Shown here: positions 8,570 to 16,677 of the stretch, one piece after another | How the letters are laid out: each line of letters begins with the position of its first letter | Numbering within the stretch: position 1 is the first letter of the stretch | Source: JAUVXE01 sp964349355 | GTDB taxonomy: Bacteria > Actinomycetota > Coriobacteriia > Anaerosomatales > SLCP01 | DNA: 21,682 bases | Reading direction: 5' to 3' | NCBI GenBank assembly: GCA_964349355.1 | Contig: CAYGFZ010000035.1 | Span: 1-21,682 of the forward strand | Notes under the pieces: generated by a model | Told to the model about the DNA's origin: nothing | The model's database searches: none | What the model saw: the letters and a program-made list of their open reading frames with translations, nothing else | Translations under genes and position numbers: made by a program

Positions 8570-8603
8570 ATGGTCGGACTTAGTGGCCGCGTTTGTGACT
8601 GCG
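8570..8603. repeat. Right copy of the imperfect 34-bp direct repeat
   Basis: It is 26/34 identical to 8319-8352. The best-kept parts are ATGGTCGGAC and CGCGTTTGT. It lies 31 bases beyond the stop of the AbiEii gene. Confidence 0.6.
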
Positions 8604-8634
8604 GCACGGGTCGGCCAAGGTCGCTCCGTGCCCG

Positions 8635-9447
8635 CTAATAAGGACCAAGATCCAACAGCTGATACCGTCTAAGATTCCGGTTCAGCTCCCGTAACACCTG
8701 TTCGACATGTGGGAGGTCGCCAACCTGATGACGTAGGCGAGTCTCCCACACTCTCTTGAGTCCTGGCCTCAGGAGTGCCTCGTCCAAACGAGATGGGTCA
8801 ACGCCCTTTGAGCGGGCCTTTGAGGCGAAGGCGGCCGGGATGAGATGGAAGTCGATGTCGGAGAGCCCCAGCAGGAAGTGCAGATCGTAGACGTCTCGCG
8901 GCTCTGTGCGGCCGATGGCCGCACAGAGCTTTTCTGTCAGGATCTCCTCAAGGGCATAGGAAGGCATCGTTCGATCGACTCGGTCGCTGAAGCCAGAAAG
9001 GATCGGTTTGGGATCTACTGGGAAGGTCATCGTCTCGGTGAGAGTGAAATCGATCTTGATATCGCGGCTGCCAAGGCGTGCCTGTAGTGGTCCAACGAAG
9101 TCAACGTAGGCGGTGAGACTGCCGTCACGCCTCTCGATGCGCCCTGCCGGAATCTCGAACTGGAAGCCTTCACTCGCGGCAAGTCGTATCAGAGCTTGTT
9201 GCAGTGTCGAGAGGATGTCATCCGCATCGATCCTCCGAACCACGGTGAAGTCCAAGTCCTCTGAGTAGCGATACTCCGGGAAGTAGATCTTCTTGAGTGC
9301 CGTGCCACCCTTGAAGGCAAGATAGTCGGCGAGAGGCGAATCAGCGATTCCAGTCAGAAGCCAGGTCAGCACATAGTCCTTCTCGATGACCCGGTCGCTC
9401 ATCTGAGTTCGATAAGCGAGTTGCGATACCTCGCGTTGCGTGATCAT
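8635..9447 (-). CDS. abiEii: AbiEii-type nucleotidyltransferase toxin
   Basis: The 270-residue protein belongs to the AbiEii/AbiGii family, nucleotidyltransferase-fold toxins of AbiE abortive-infection and toxin-antitoxin modules. All four family motifs can be placed: FKGGTALKK (45-53), SEDLDF (62-67, with the two metal-binding Asp residues), EEILTEKLCA with the conserved Lys at about 173, and EPRDVYDLHFLL around 182-193. Characterised members modify tRNA or use GTP; the target of this one is unknown. It starts at ATG 9447, 25 bases after the antitoxin stop, with only a weak site (GATGAAG), as expected for a toxin kept at low level by coupling. The order antitoxin then toxin is the normal AbiE order. 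It lies outside the tRNA-bounded island. Confidence 0.9.
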   Translation of the reverse strand: MITQREVSQLAYRTQMSDRVIEKDYVLTWLLTGIADSPLADYLAFKGGTALKKIYFPEYRYSEDLDFTVVRRIDADDILSTLQQALIRLAASEGFQFEIPAGRIERRDGSLTAYVDFVGPLQARLGSRDIKIDFTLTETMTFPVDPKPILSGFSDRVDRTMPSYALEEILTEKLCAAIGRTEPRDVYDLHFLLGLSDIDFHLIPAAFASKARSKGVDPSRLDEALLRPGLKRVWETRLRHQVGDLPHVEQVLRELNRNLRRYQLLDLGPY

Positions 9448-9472
9448 CAGCGCTTCATCGTCATCACGTCGG

Positions 9473-10294
9473 TCACGTCGTCACCGCTGCTCGGAGTTCG
9501 TCGGGATTGAGATTGACCCGCACCCGCCACTTCCGGACGTAGTGACCCTCGTCAGGCAGCGTCGGGTCGAGCAGCGCATAGCTTGGGGATAGGGTCTCCA
9601 CTAGTACGCCTGTGAGCTCTGGGGTTCCGAGTTCGAACACTCCCAGCAGGTAACCGAGACGCTTGACGACGCTCTTCCTGCCAAGCCTCTTCGTGTAGGC
9701 TGCCAGTCTCCCGAAATCAACCACATCGCGCTTGGCCCAGAGCCCTTTGGCGACTTCAATGATGCCACCGCACAGATCGGGACGATCAAGGCAGTCGATT
9801 ATCGTTCGCTCAAGATCGGAGACGCAGACCCTCTGGCTTGGCGTCACCCAGGTCTCGGTGCTCCCCCACATATTCTCGGGTCGCACTGAAATGAAGCGGT
9901 ACGTTGCACCCGCGATCCGCTTCTCGATCCTACGCACAGGAGTCGAGATGTAGACCGTGAGGACCGGATTGTTCGTCATCTCATGAATCTCGAGAGCGGA
10001 GAAGTGCGACAGATAGTAGTCCGCTGGTTCGATGAGGGATCTCGCGACAACAAACCAGCTCTCCGAGTACTCGGCCTGTTCGCCAGCGGATAACGGGACG
10101 ATAAGGTAGGCGCCGCGATTAAGACGAATCAGCCACTTCTTCCTGATGAGCCTCGCAATCAAGAGATCGACCGCGGCCGAAGAACTACCGGTGACACTGC
10201 GAGCGTCATCGGTGGTGAAGATTGTCTTGTCCGTAGACGCCAGGTCCGCAAGGAACTTGGCTTCCGTCTTCCCCAATGCTCTTGAGATCACCAT
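9473..10294 (-). CDS. abiEi: AbiEi-type antitoxin and autorepressor
   Basis: This is a 273-residue protein with an N-terminal winged helix-turn-helix (about residues 8-65, ending in the wing LNRGAYLIVPLS), followed by the AbiEi C-terminal domain (SHFSALEIHEM, then a YRFISV-type strand). Such proteins neutralise AbiEii and repress their own promoter. The open frame continues upstream to 10597, but those codons run through the tRNA-Pro fragment, giving the telltale GVAGSNPVSP, and cannot be coding. I use ATG 10294. Its binding site is weak (GGTG), so the start is the least certain point. A candidate operator and promoter sit at 10316-10372. Confidence 0.85.
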   Translation of the reverse strand: MVISRALGKTEAKFLADLASTDKTIFTTDDARSVTGSSSAAVDLLIARLIRKKWLIRLNRGAYLIVPLSAGEQAEYSESWFVVARSLIEPADYYLSHFSALEIHEMTNNPVLTVYISTPVRRIEKRIAGATYRFISVRPENMWGSTETWVTPSQRVCVSDLERTIIDCLDRPDLCGGIIEVAKGLWAKRDVVDFGRLAAYTKRLGRKSVVKRLGYLLGVFELGTPELTGVLVETLSPSYALLDPTLPDEGHYVRKWRVRVNLNPDELRAAVTT

Positions 10295-10315
10295 CGAACA
10301 CCAATCATGTTTGAT

Positions 10316-10371
10316 GCACACAATCCATCCTGACGAGATAGATTGTATACACTGAACATGACACCCGTCTA
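10316..10371 (-). promoter_or_regulatory. Candidate promoter and operator of the AbiE operon
   Basis: Two inverted arms, GCACACAATC (10316-10325) and GATTGTATAC (10341-10350), match at 8 of 10 positions as an inverted repeat with 15 bases between them. The second arm contains a minus-strand -10 TATACA (10349-10344). A -35 TAGACG (4/6) lies 16 bases upstream. Known AbiEi antitoxins bind inverted repeats overlapping their promoter, so this is the expected arrangement. A second palindrome TATCTA-TCAG-TAGATA lies at 10380-10395. Confidence 0.5.
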
Positions 10372-10501
10372 GTGCGACATATCTATCAGTAGATAGCACA
10401 GTATTGGCGTCACCGGCCAGGCCGACCTTCGACACCTGACGAGACGCGCTTGGAACCGGAATCCAAGGCCGGGCAGGATGCGTTCCTGCAGCTAGACGAA
10501 A

Positions 10502-10525
10502 CGAGGCACCCCGTAGGGTGCCTCG
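10502..10525 (-). terminator. Original rho-independent terminator of tRNA-Pro
   Basis: A perfect 10-bp stem (CGAGGCACCC / GGGTGCCTCG) with a CGTA loop is followed on the minus strand by TTTCGT. It lies 9 bases beyond the CCA end of the displaced tRNA fragment. It would have ended the tRNA-Pro transcript before the island inserted, and now stands about 11 kb away from the functional gene. Confidence 0.75.
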
Positions 10526-10533
10526 AAATGCGC

Positions 10534-10578
10534 TGGTCGGGCTGACAGGATTTGAACCTGCGACCCCTTGACCCCCAG
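10534..10578 (-). repeat. attL: displaced 3' half of tRNA-Pro
   Basis: On the minus strand this 45-bp segment reads from the anticodon loop (CTGGGGG) through the T arm (GGTTCAAAT) and acceptor stem to CCA. It is identical to 21628-21672. Upstream of the anticodon loop the tRNA sequence stops and unrelated island DNA begins, so this copy is not a functional gene. Confidence 0.92.
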
Positions 10579-10682
10579 CTTCACGCAGCGGGTCCACTCA
10601 CGTCCACCGACGTCCGAAAACCGCAGTTCAGGGCGTTATGAGGTCATCGGCGGATACCTGCGGACGGCCCCGAAACGAAATG

Positions 10683-10704
10683 CGTTGCTACACGCGTTGC
10701 TACA
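10683..10704 (+). repeat. Left candidate arm site: CGTTGCTACA in tandem
   Basis: Two copies of CGTTGCTACA are separated by CG (10683-10692 and 10695-10704, 12-bp period). The identical 22-bp block recurs at the right end (21536-21557) in the same orientation. It starts 105 bases inside the left core repeat. Paired short direct repeats flanking both core sites are what lambda-type integrases bind with their N-terminal domain. Confidence 0.7.
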
Positions 10705-10715
10705 CGGCGAACGCA

Positions 10716-11171
10716 TCATCGGGGGCTCCCCCCGCCCTCCCGATCGGCCGACATCGACGACCCTGGCTGCTTCTGCCCCATGTACTTAAAGCCCTGGCCT
10801 TCCGCCTCGCGCCAGAGCTGGTTAACAGCCTGGGGAGGGAACTCGAAGGCACGTTCGAGGATCTCGCGAACGAAGAACACCATCGCCGCTGAGATGCCGC
10901 CAATCCGGTAGAGCCTCTTGTACAGCCGCTCCGAGTGCGTCTCCATCTCGGCTTTGACGACACCGCGCAACAGACCCTCCACGTCGTAGTAGCGCTCGCC
11001 GAAGATCTGCGGATCCATCGAGGAGAGCATGAGCTCGCGCCCTTTGACGGCCATTGCCACGCCCTCGTTGGCCGCAAGCGCTGAGAGGCGGTCGTAGTCA
11101 TCCGGTGTCAAGCGGATGGTCAGGCGCTTGGGCTCGCCCACACTCCGTAGGGGTACACGCTTTGCGGACAT
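10716..11171 (-). CDS. Small ribbon-helix-helix-like protein
   Basis: This is a 151-residue protein without a recognised family. Residues about 14-48 (KRLTIRLTPDDYDRLSALAA and the helix after it) look like a ribbon-helix-helix or CopG/MobC-type DNA-binding segment: a short strand of alternating residues followed by two helices. The middle (about 55-125) is helical with one mildly hydrophobic stretch (GGISAAMVFFV). The tail is Gly/Ser-rich. ATG 11171 is preceded by GAGAGGG at seven bases, so it is probably translated. It is the outermost gene of the island, its stop codon lying 12 bases from the left arm repeats. Its role could be a regulator, a mobilisation accessory protein or a directionality factor. 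Confidence 0.65.
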   Translation of the reverse strand: MSAKRVPLRSVGEPKRLTIRLTPDDYDRLSALAANEGVAMAVKGRELMLSSMDPQIFGERYYDVEGLLRGVVKAEMETHSERLYKRLYRIGGISAAMVFFVREILERAFEFPPQAVNQLWREAEGQGFKYMGQKQPGSSMSADREGGGSPR

Positions 11172-11374
11172 GATCAGACCCTCTCAACGCGACTGCTCTA
11201 CAGCAGTGCATGGTACGCGCAGTGTTCGAGCGCACTGGACTTTCGCGTCCGGGGTAATGCTCAGAGCCGCAGCAAGCGCAAGTCTGCGCCTCGGGTCTGA
11301 CATCGGAAACGAAGTGAGCGTTCGGCAGTCGGTTTGACCCAGCTGCTCGCGGCCGGCCGAAGCGGCAGCGCCGT

Positions 11375-12283
11375 CTACTCCTCGATAAAGAAGTCCTCGT
11401 CGAGCCGATTCACCACGTACGTCGCGGCCTCGGTCACGCCGACACCGTGATCGATCATCAGTTCGGCCAGTTGCTCGCCGTCGATCAGAACGATTCGCTT
11501 GTCGATGCGCCGAACGTAGTCACGCGCCTCGGCCGAGAACCTCGACGTGGTGATGAAGACGCCCTTGCTCGCGCCCTGCCCCATGAGGCTGCCGGCGAAA
11601 GCCTGAATCTCCGGGCGTCCTACGTTGTTGGCCCAACGCTTCGCCTGAATGTAGACGACGTCGAGTCCGAGTTTGTCTTCCTTGATGATGCCGTCGATTC
11701 CATCGTCACCGCTGCGGCCGACGGCCTGACCAGCGTCTGCGAGCGAGCCGCCGTAGCCCATCGTCACCAACAGCTTGACCACCAGCTGCTCGAAGAACCG
11801 GGGAGAAACCGCACCCACCCGCTCCATCATCAGCTGCGCGAGATCCGAGCGCAGGGACTGGTAGCCGTTCTCGATGAGTTCCTCGGGAGTCTGGTCGCTC
11901 GCGTCCTCGCCCGCCGAGGAGGGCTCTGCCTGCGTGTGTGACCGGTTCTTGAACTCAAGGAACTCCGGAAACTGCTTCAGAAATGCGTTGTTGATGGGCC
12001 CGGTGTGTGAGGCCAGCGTGTCCTGCCCGCGCTTGGTGATGCGCAGGATTCCCCTGGCAGGTCGCTCCACCAAGCCAGCTTGGCTCAGGTACGTCGCCGC
12101 CCATCCCGCGCGATTGTCGAAGGTTGCCTGACGGCCGCTCGGAAGCAGCTCGGCGCGGTCAGCCTCGGAGACACCGGCGGCAGTCGCGAGCGCATCCTTC
12201 ACGTCGATCCATCTCCGGTCACCCCCGTCACCAAGCGACTTAAGCAGTGGCGACATCATCGACTGGTAATCCGGAACAGCCAT
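11375..12283 (-). CDS. mrr: Mrr-family restriction endonuclease
   Basis: The 302-residue protein has an N-terminal winged-helix Mrr_N-like domain (about 5-95), a low-complexity linker (about 112-135) and a PD-(D/E)XK nuclease domain (about 155-285). Catalytic residues are visible: the E of FFEQLV (165), D197 in DDGIDG, and the Q213-A-K215 pair in VVYIQAKRW. Mrr enzymes cut DNA carrying methylated bases as type IV restriction. The gene begins one base after the stop of the ISP-type methyltransferase gene, whose 3' end supplies its binding site (GGGGGAAG). Co-transcription with a methyltransferase is notable, because a self-methylated host must avoid cleavage. Either the specificity differs, or Mrr here works as part of the same system. 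Confidence 0.9.
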   Translation of the reverse strand: MAVPDYQSMMSPLLKSLGDGGDRRWIDVKDALATAAGVSEADRAELLPSGRQATFDNRAGWAATYLSQAGLVERPARGILRITKRGQDTLASHTGPINNAFLKQFPEFLEFKNRSHTQAEPSSAGEDASDQTPEELIENGYQSLRSDLAQLMMERVGAVSPRFFEQLVVKLLVTMGYGGSLADAGQAVGRSGDDGIDGIIKEDKLGLDVVYIQAKRWANNVGRPEIQAFAGSLMGQGASKGVFITTSRFSAEARDYVRRIDKRIVLIDGEQLAELMIDHGVGVTEAATYVVNRLDEDFFIEE

Positions 12284-12284
12284 C

Positions 12285-15200
12285 CTACTTCCCCCACTCC
12301 CACACGTCGGCCTTCACGCGCTCATAGTTGGCATCGAGTTCGGGCTGCATGAGTACGAGGGCGGCGATGCGGCGCACCATCTCTGTGACATAGCGCGCCT
12401 CCTCGGGCTTGAGGGCACGGCCGAGCAGTGTGCGCTCACGGTAGCTCAGCCACTTCTTGATGACCTGGTAGCCGCCGATGGTGTAGCGCCACACGTTGGC
12501 CGGCACGCAGCGCCAGTACGCGACGTTGTTCAGGTACACGTCGAAGCACGTTTCGCCGAGGAGCTCGACAGCCTGCTCGCCCGTCATGCCGAGGGTGGCC
12601 GCGTGCTCAGCGATGGCCGTGCGCTCGTCGCTGGTGTATGGGCGCTCGGTGAGCTTGCCGGTCGACGGCATCGTGATGCCGCCCTTGCCGGCGATGCCCC
12701 AGCGAGCGGTGACGGCGAGGTCGGCCGCGGGGTCGAGGCTGCCGGTTGTGGAGGAGAGGGTGCCGAGTCGAATCTGCATGCGTGACTTCGCGCTTACCTC
12801 AGCGTCGGGATCGAGGAGCCCAATGACTCTCACCCCCAAGTCCGCAGACTCCTGAAGGAGCTCGGGATCGATGGGGAGCGGGATTCGAGGCCAGCCCGCG
12901 GCGACCCCGTCGGCATTCCCGCTCAAGTATGCGGGCGCAGCCATGACGGCGACCGCGTGGGGCATGAGCGCGCTGCCAAGGCTTGGTGCGCCGACGGATT
13001 GCACAAAGAGTCTCGCGCGCTCCGAGCTGTTCGTCTGTCCTTCGGGCTTCTCCAGGAGCAGCTCCCCTTCACCAATGGCCTTCAGCCAGGGGAACGCGGC
13101 ACCGTTGGGACGGATGAAGTGGTGATCGCAGGGCTCCGACACAACCGAGAACGGCAACCCCTCACGAGACCTCTCAGCCTTCGGGCGCGAAACCAGGTAG
13201 ACCTGACCATCGGCTACGCTCTTGACCAGCTGGTCCCGCCGTCGATCGAGCAGTCCTGCTCTGTCTGTCCAGAAGACCCAACGTGTGTCGAACGGTCGGT
13301 AGGCGTAGGGCATGATGCGACCTACGCTTGGACCGGCCTCGAGCAAGGCAGCCCTCACCTCCCGTGCGTCGAACTGCGGGGTTGTCGTTGTAAGCTGCGG
13401 CAGCACGGAATGGAGCTCCTCCATTCCTCGAGCTGGGTCTAGGTACTCCGCCATTCGAGCCCGCAGTGCGCTCTGATCGATTGACACGAGATCTATGTCT
13501 CGAGCAGTGGTAACCCCCGGGGACCAGTCGGCGAATAGATCCTCCACCGTCGGCCATGACACAAAGTCCGGGTCAACAGTGCGCGGAGAGAACGCGAGCA
13601 TCGAATCGGCGTCGGGTTGCAGTTGCTGCCACGCTCGAGACGGGACCGAGGCCTCGGCATCCAAGTCCGCGAGCTTCGCCGCGCCCCAGAACTCGCGGTA
13701 CAACACCCGTGCATCCCCCGACGAACTGACTTGGTTTCGAACCAGCGTCGCAATCGATGTTCCGATTCCGATGCCCTCCCGGTTCGCTGTGGTCGAGAAC
13801 ACGCTGGGGTCGGGTCTGCCATCTGGAGTCAACTTCCCCGTGCGGAACTTGTCACCATTGAGGTTGTCAATCCAAATCGAGTCGAACGCGTCTAGGAACC
13901 GTTCGCGCATGCCGGTGTACGAGAACCCATCGAGCCACGAGTAGTTGGAGATGAGGCTGACCACCCCTCGTCCTGTGCGCTGAACGATCTGGCGTTCGGC
14001 AACTCTGAAGAAGCGAACATAGAAGTCGTTCAGACCGCGTCCCTCGGGCTTCGGGGCGCGCGTGACAGCGCGGTACGCCTCGGACAGCTCTCGCTCCTCA
14101 TCGACCGCCATGCCCGCGAAGCCGTTGTACGGCGGGTTGCCGATCACCACGAGGATCTTCTCCTCGCGCTTGATGCGGTCGGCGGCGTCGCGCTCCTCGG
14201 CGAACTCAGGGAAGAGCAGCGTCGAATGGAGCTGCCCCTCAACGCCGCGCTTCTCCATGGGAGGCGCAGTCGCGCCGTCGCCCCAGCCGGTAAGCGCGTT
14301 GGTGAGGTAGACCGCGGCGCGCTCGTCGGCATCCTTGAGCGGTACGCCCAGCTCGGCCAGCAAGATGCCCATCTGCAGATGAGCCACAACAAACGGTGCC
14401 GGCATGATCTCGAAGCCGATCACGCGTTCCATCGCAGCACGCTTCACATCGTTTCGCGTCAGTGCGTCGGCACCCTTGGCGGTGAGCGTCCGGTCGATCG
14501 TGCGGAGCACCTCCACCAGGTACGCGCCGGTGCCGCAACACGGGTCGAGGATCACAACGCTTGGGTCCGCCAGTCCGTCGGCTATACCGAGTTCCTCGCG
14601 GAGCGCCCAGTCCACACGGGCCACCATGTACTTCACGACCTCATCCGGCGTGTACCAGACGCCGAGCTCCTTACGGAGCTGCGGGTCGAACGCTTCGAGA
14701 AACGGCTCGTAGAAGTACTGAACCGCGTGGTCCTCGCGAAACTTCTCGAAGAAGGATGCGCGGTCGATTCTCCAGATGACCTCCTCGGCCCATTCGAGGA
14801 CCTCGGAGATGCCCAGCGCGCCGAGCTGGCGCACGTCGGCGAACTGGCGGAAGAGCTCGTAGACCATGGGGACGTGCAAGGTAGCTGTGGCAGTCTCCCA
14901 CTGGAAGCGCTGGTCCCACGGAATCGGCTGGGAGTGGTCCTTGTCGCGCGCCCACAGCACCCAACTCGCGAACATGCCGTAGAAGAGCGTCTGCACCAGC
15001 GTCGAGCGCAAGAAGTGGTCGCCCTTCTCGCCCTCGAACTTCAGGCCGAGCGCGTCTTCGAGCTGGCTGCGGAGCTGGTCGAGCGCTGGCAGCTCGTGGC
15101 GGTGCTCGAGGCGCAGGCGCGCGGTGCGCGCGTAGCTCGCGAGGAACCAGGCGACGTCCTTAGGGTCGGAGAGCGGCGCGTTGTGCAGCAGCACTCGGCG

Positions 15201-15725
15201 CAGGAACTCGGTCAGTCCCTCGCCTGCCTGCTCGGCGAACGTGCGCGGGGTGGCCACGCGCGCCCAGAACGCGGCCTCGCTGGTGGCCAGGCGGCAGGAT
15301 TCCAGCTCGCGGATGCCGGTGCCGTCGGCGGCGCGTCCCACGAGCACGAAATCGCGCAGGTTGGTGACGAGCACGAGGCCGTAGCGCTCGACGTAGCGCG
15401 CGACCTGTTCGGACGCCGCGACCGCGAAGGCGTCGTCGGCGGTGCCCTTGACCTCGATGGCTCCGCGCGCGGGAAGCTGGCCTTGCAGCGGGTCGGAGGC
15501 GACGTCCCAGCCCTTGAGCTGGTTGGCGGTGAACAGGCCGCCGTCCGGGATGCCCCCGCCGGTGTTCCGCAGGTTGATGATGGCGGTGACCTTGGGCTTG
15601 AGCTTGGAGCCGTCGGCGGTCAGCAGCGCGGCGAGCGGGCCGTAATAGCTCGTCTCGGCCACACCCGCGCCTGACGCGTGGATGTCGCGCAGTTGCGTGA
15701 AATACGCCTCGACCGGTTCCCTCAC
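12285..15725 (-). CDS. Type ISP/IIG-like nuclease-methyltransferase without visible helicase
   Basis: The protein has 1146 residues. Residues about 40-140 form a PD-(D/E)XK nuclease-like region (IPD at about 69-71, then IEVKG with E91 and K93). A helical connector precedes an N6-adenine methyltransferase (about 340-620) with motif I DPCCGTGAYL (394-403) and motif IV NPPY (530-533). The C-terminal third is a target-recognition region ending in GYQVIKKWLSYRER, typical of the type ISP C-terminal domain. Classical ISP enzymes such as LlaBIII also have a helicase domain; no Walker A or DEAD-type motif is seen here. Restriction and modification would be in one chain acting without translocation. 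I prefer GTG 15725 (GAGGGGG seven bases upstream) over ATG 15791. It is coupled to mrr downstream. Confidence 0.88.
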   Translation of the reverse strand: MREPVEAYFTQLRDIHASGAGVAETSYYGPLAALLTADGSKLKPKVTAIINLRNTGGGIPDGGLFTANQLKGWDVASDPLQGQLPARGAIEVKGTADDAFAVAASEQVARYVERYGLVLVTNLRDFVLVGRAADGTGIRELESCRLATSEAAFWARVATPRTFAEQAGEGLTEFLRRVLLHNAPLSDPKDVAWFLASYARTARLRLEHRHELPALDQLRSQLEDALGLKFEGEKGDHFLRSTLVQTLFYGMFASWVLWARDKDHSQPIPWDQRFQWETATATLHVPMVYELFRQFADVRQLGALGISEVLEWAEEVIWRIDRASFFEKFREDHAVQYFYEPFLEAFDPQLRKELGVWYTPDEVVKYMVARVDWALREELGIADGLADPSVVILDPCCGTGAYLVEVLRTIDRTLTAKGADALTRNDVKRAAMERVIGFEIMPAPFVVAHLQMGILLAELGVPLKDADERAAVYLTNALTGWGDGATAPPMEKRGVEGQLHSTLLFPEFAEERDAADRIKREEKILVVIGNPPYNGFAGMAVDEERELSEAYRAVTRAPKPEGRGLNDFYVRFFRVAERQIVQRTGRGVVSLISNYSWLDGFSYTGMRERFLDAFDSIWIDNLNGDKFRTGKLTPDGRPDPSVFSTTANREGIGIGTSIATLVRNQVSSSGDARVLYREFWGAAKLADLDAEASVPSRAWQQLQPDADSMLAFSPRTVDPDFVSWPTVEDLFADWSPGVTTARDIDLVSIDQSALRARMAEYLDPARGMEELHSVLPQLTTTTPQFDAREVRAALLEAGPSVGRIMPYAYRPFDTRWVFWTDRAGLLDRRRDQLVKSVADGQVYLVSRPKAERSREGLPFSVVSEPCDHHFIRPNGAAFPWLKAIGEGELLLEKPEGQTNSSERARLFVQSVGAPSLGSALMPHAVAVMAAPAYLSGNADGVAAGWPRIPLPIDPELLQESADLGVRVIGLLDPDAEVSAKSRMQIRLGTLSSTTGSLDPAADLAVTARWGIAGKGGITMPSTGKLTERPYTSDERTAIAEHAATLGMTGEQAVELLGETCFDVYLNNVAYWRCVPANVWRYTIGGYQVIKKWLSYRERTLLGRALKPEEARYVTEMVRRIAALVLMQPELDANYERVKADVWEWGK

Positions 15726-15806
15726 GCGTGCGCCCCCTCGGCGAGTCGGAACAACCTCGCAGCCAGCATACAAGAAGAGCCCGTGCAGCACATGCGACGC
15801 GCGGCC

Positions 15807-16667
15807 CTATCTACTCGGCAAAGCAAGCTTCCCCATGAACTGTTGAATGACGAGCACTGCCTCGTTCCGCGCTTGGGCCATCTCAACAGCAGTTCCACCC
15901 GTCGCCGCGAGGCTTGCGTAGTCGACGGCCCCGACCCGATTCGCTTCCGAGAAATCCCCGGCTACTCGTGAGACTGCCGAGGCAAGGAAGGGGTCGCTCG
16001 CAACCGGGCTCGCGGCGACGGCGGCAGCAGCAGCTTCAGGCCCGCCCTTCCACCACCGGAGCACGTAGACCAGGTCGTAGGCATCCTTCGGCTTGCGCCG
16101 GTCCAAATAGGCGTCCGCCTTCAGCGCCACAAACGGCGCCAGATTCGCAACCCGGAAGTCCACTTCCGAGTAGGCTCCGTCAAGCAGCTGAAGGTCGCGC
16201 GTGATCGTGATGGAGTCCCTGAACGCAAGCTCAAGACCCCTGACGCACAGCAAGCCGACTCCACCCGCACCGGCAGGTGGCGTCACCTTGGGTCGAAACA
16301 CGGTTCCGGGCTCGACGTTTTCCCTGTCGCCGAGAAGTTCCAGAACGACGACATCACCGTCAACGGTGGCAGACCATCGCCATGAGCTTCCGTCCACCCT
16401 CGAAAACCCGTTCTTCTTCAGGTTCGTCTCAAGTGTCGTGTATGCGCCCAGATCCTCCGCCTCGACCGCGAGCCTGAGAGCGACATCAACATCCGTCGAG
16501 CCAACGTGTGCTGGCTGGGCATAGCCGTCGCCCCGCACGAGGTACAGCGGGACGAGTCCGCCGACAAGGCAGACCTTCTCTCTCCAGGGCTGCCCGATTC
16601 CGCGCATCAGCGTGCCGAGAACCCTCTCGCAGCGCTTGGTTGCCTCACTGTTGTACTGCTCGACCAT
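15807..16667 (-). CDS. AbiEii-like nucleotidyltransferase (second AbiE-type module)
   Basis: This is a 286-residue protein with the minimal nucleotidyltransferase signature: LVGG (34-37), then STDVDV with Asp residues 59 and 61, a conserved ALKADAYLDR (Lys at about 183) and PKDAYDLVYVL (193-203), equivalent to motifs III and IV of AbiEii. It is diverged from the abiEii at 8635: the motif I glycines lie in LVGGLVPL rather than FKGGTAL, and motif II is STDVD rather than SEDLD. The start ATG 16667 has AAAGGG at about six bases; upstream codons overlap the previous gene. It begins 10 bases after that gene's stop. It is probably the toxin of the pair, but chain roles in such diverged pairs are inferred from family order only. 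Confidence 0.8.
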   Translation of the reverse strand: MVEQYNSEATKRCERVLGTLMRGIGQPWREKVCLVGGLVPLYLVRGDGYAQPAHVGSTDVDVALRLAVEAEDLGAYTTLETNLKKNGFSRVDGSSWRWSATVDGDVVVLELLGDRENVEPGTVFRPKVTPPAGAGGVGLLCVRGLELAFRDSITITRDLQLLDGAYSEVDFRVANLAPFVALKADAYLDRRKPKDAYDLVYVLRWWKGGPEAAAAAVAASPVASDPFLASAVSRVAGDFSEANRVGAVDYASLAATGGTAVEMAQARNEAVLVIQQFMGKLALPSR

Positions 16668-16677
16668 ACAATCCCTT

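Noticed and set aside
10441..10490. Two small hairpins CTTGGA/TCCAAG and GCAGGA/TCCTGC between AbiE and the tRNA terminator
   Set aside because: Six-bp arms are easily found by chance in this base composition and there is no T run or other context.
10295..10597. N-terminal extension of the AbiEi open frame up to 10597
   Set aside because: It reads through the tRNA-Pro fragment and its terminator, giving GVAGSNPVSP, a typical artefact of translating tRNA 3' ends.
14226..15674. Plus-strand open frame of 482 codons
   Set aside because: It lies antisense to the ISP-type methyltransferase gene, is very rich in Glu, Ala, Val and Arg as expected from GC-rich antisense, and has no recognisable motif.
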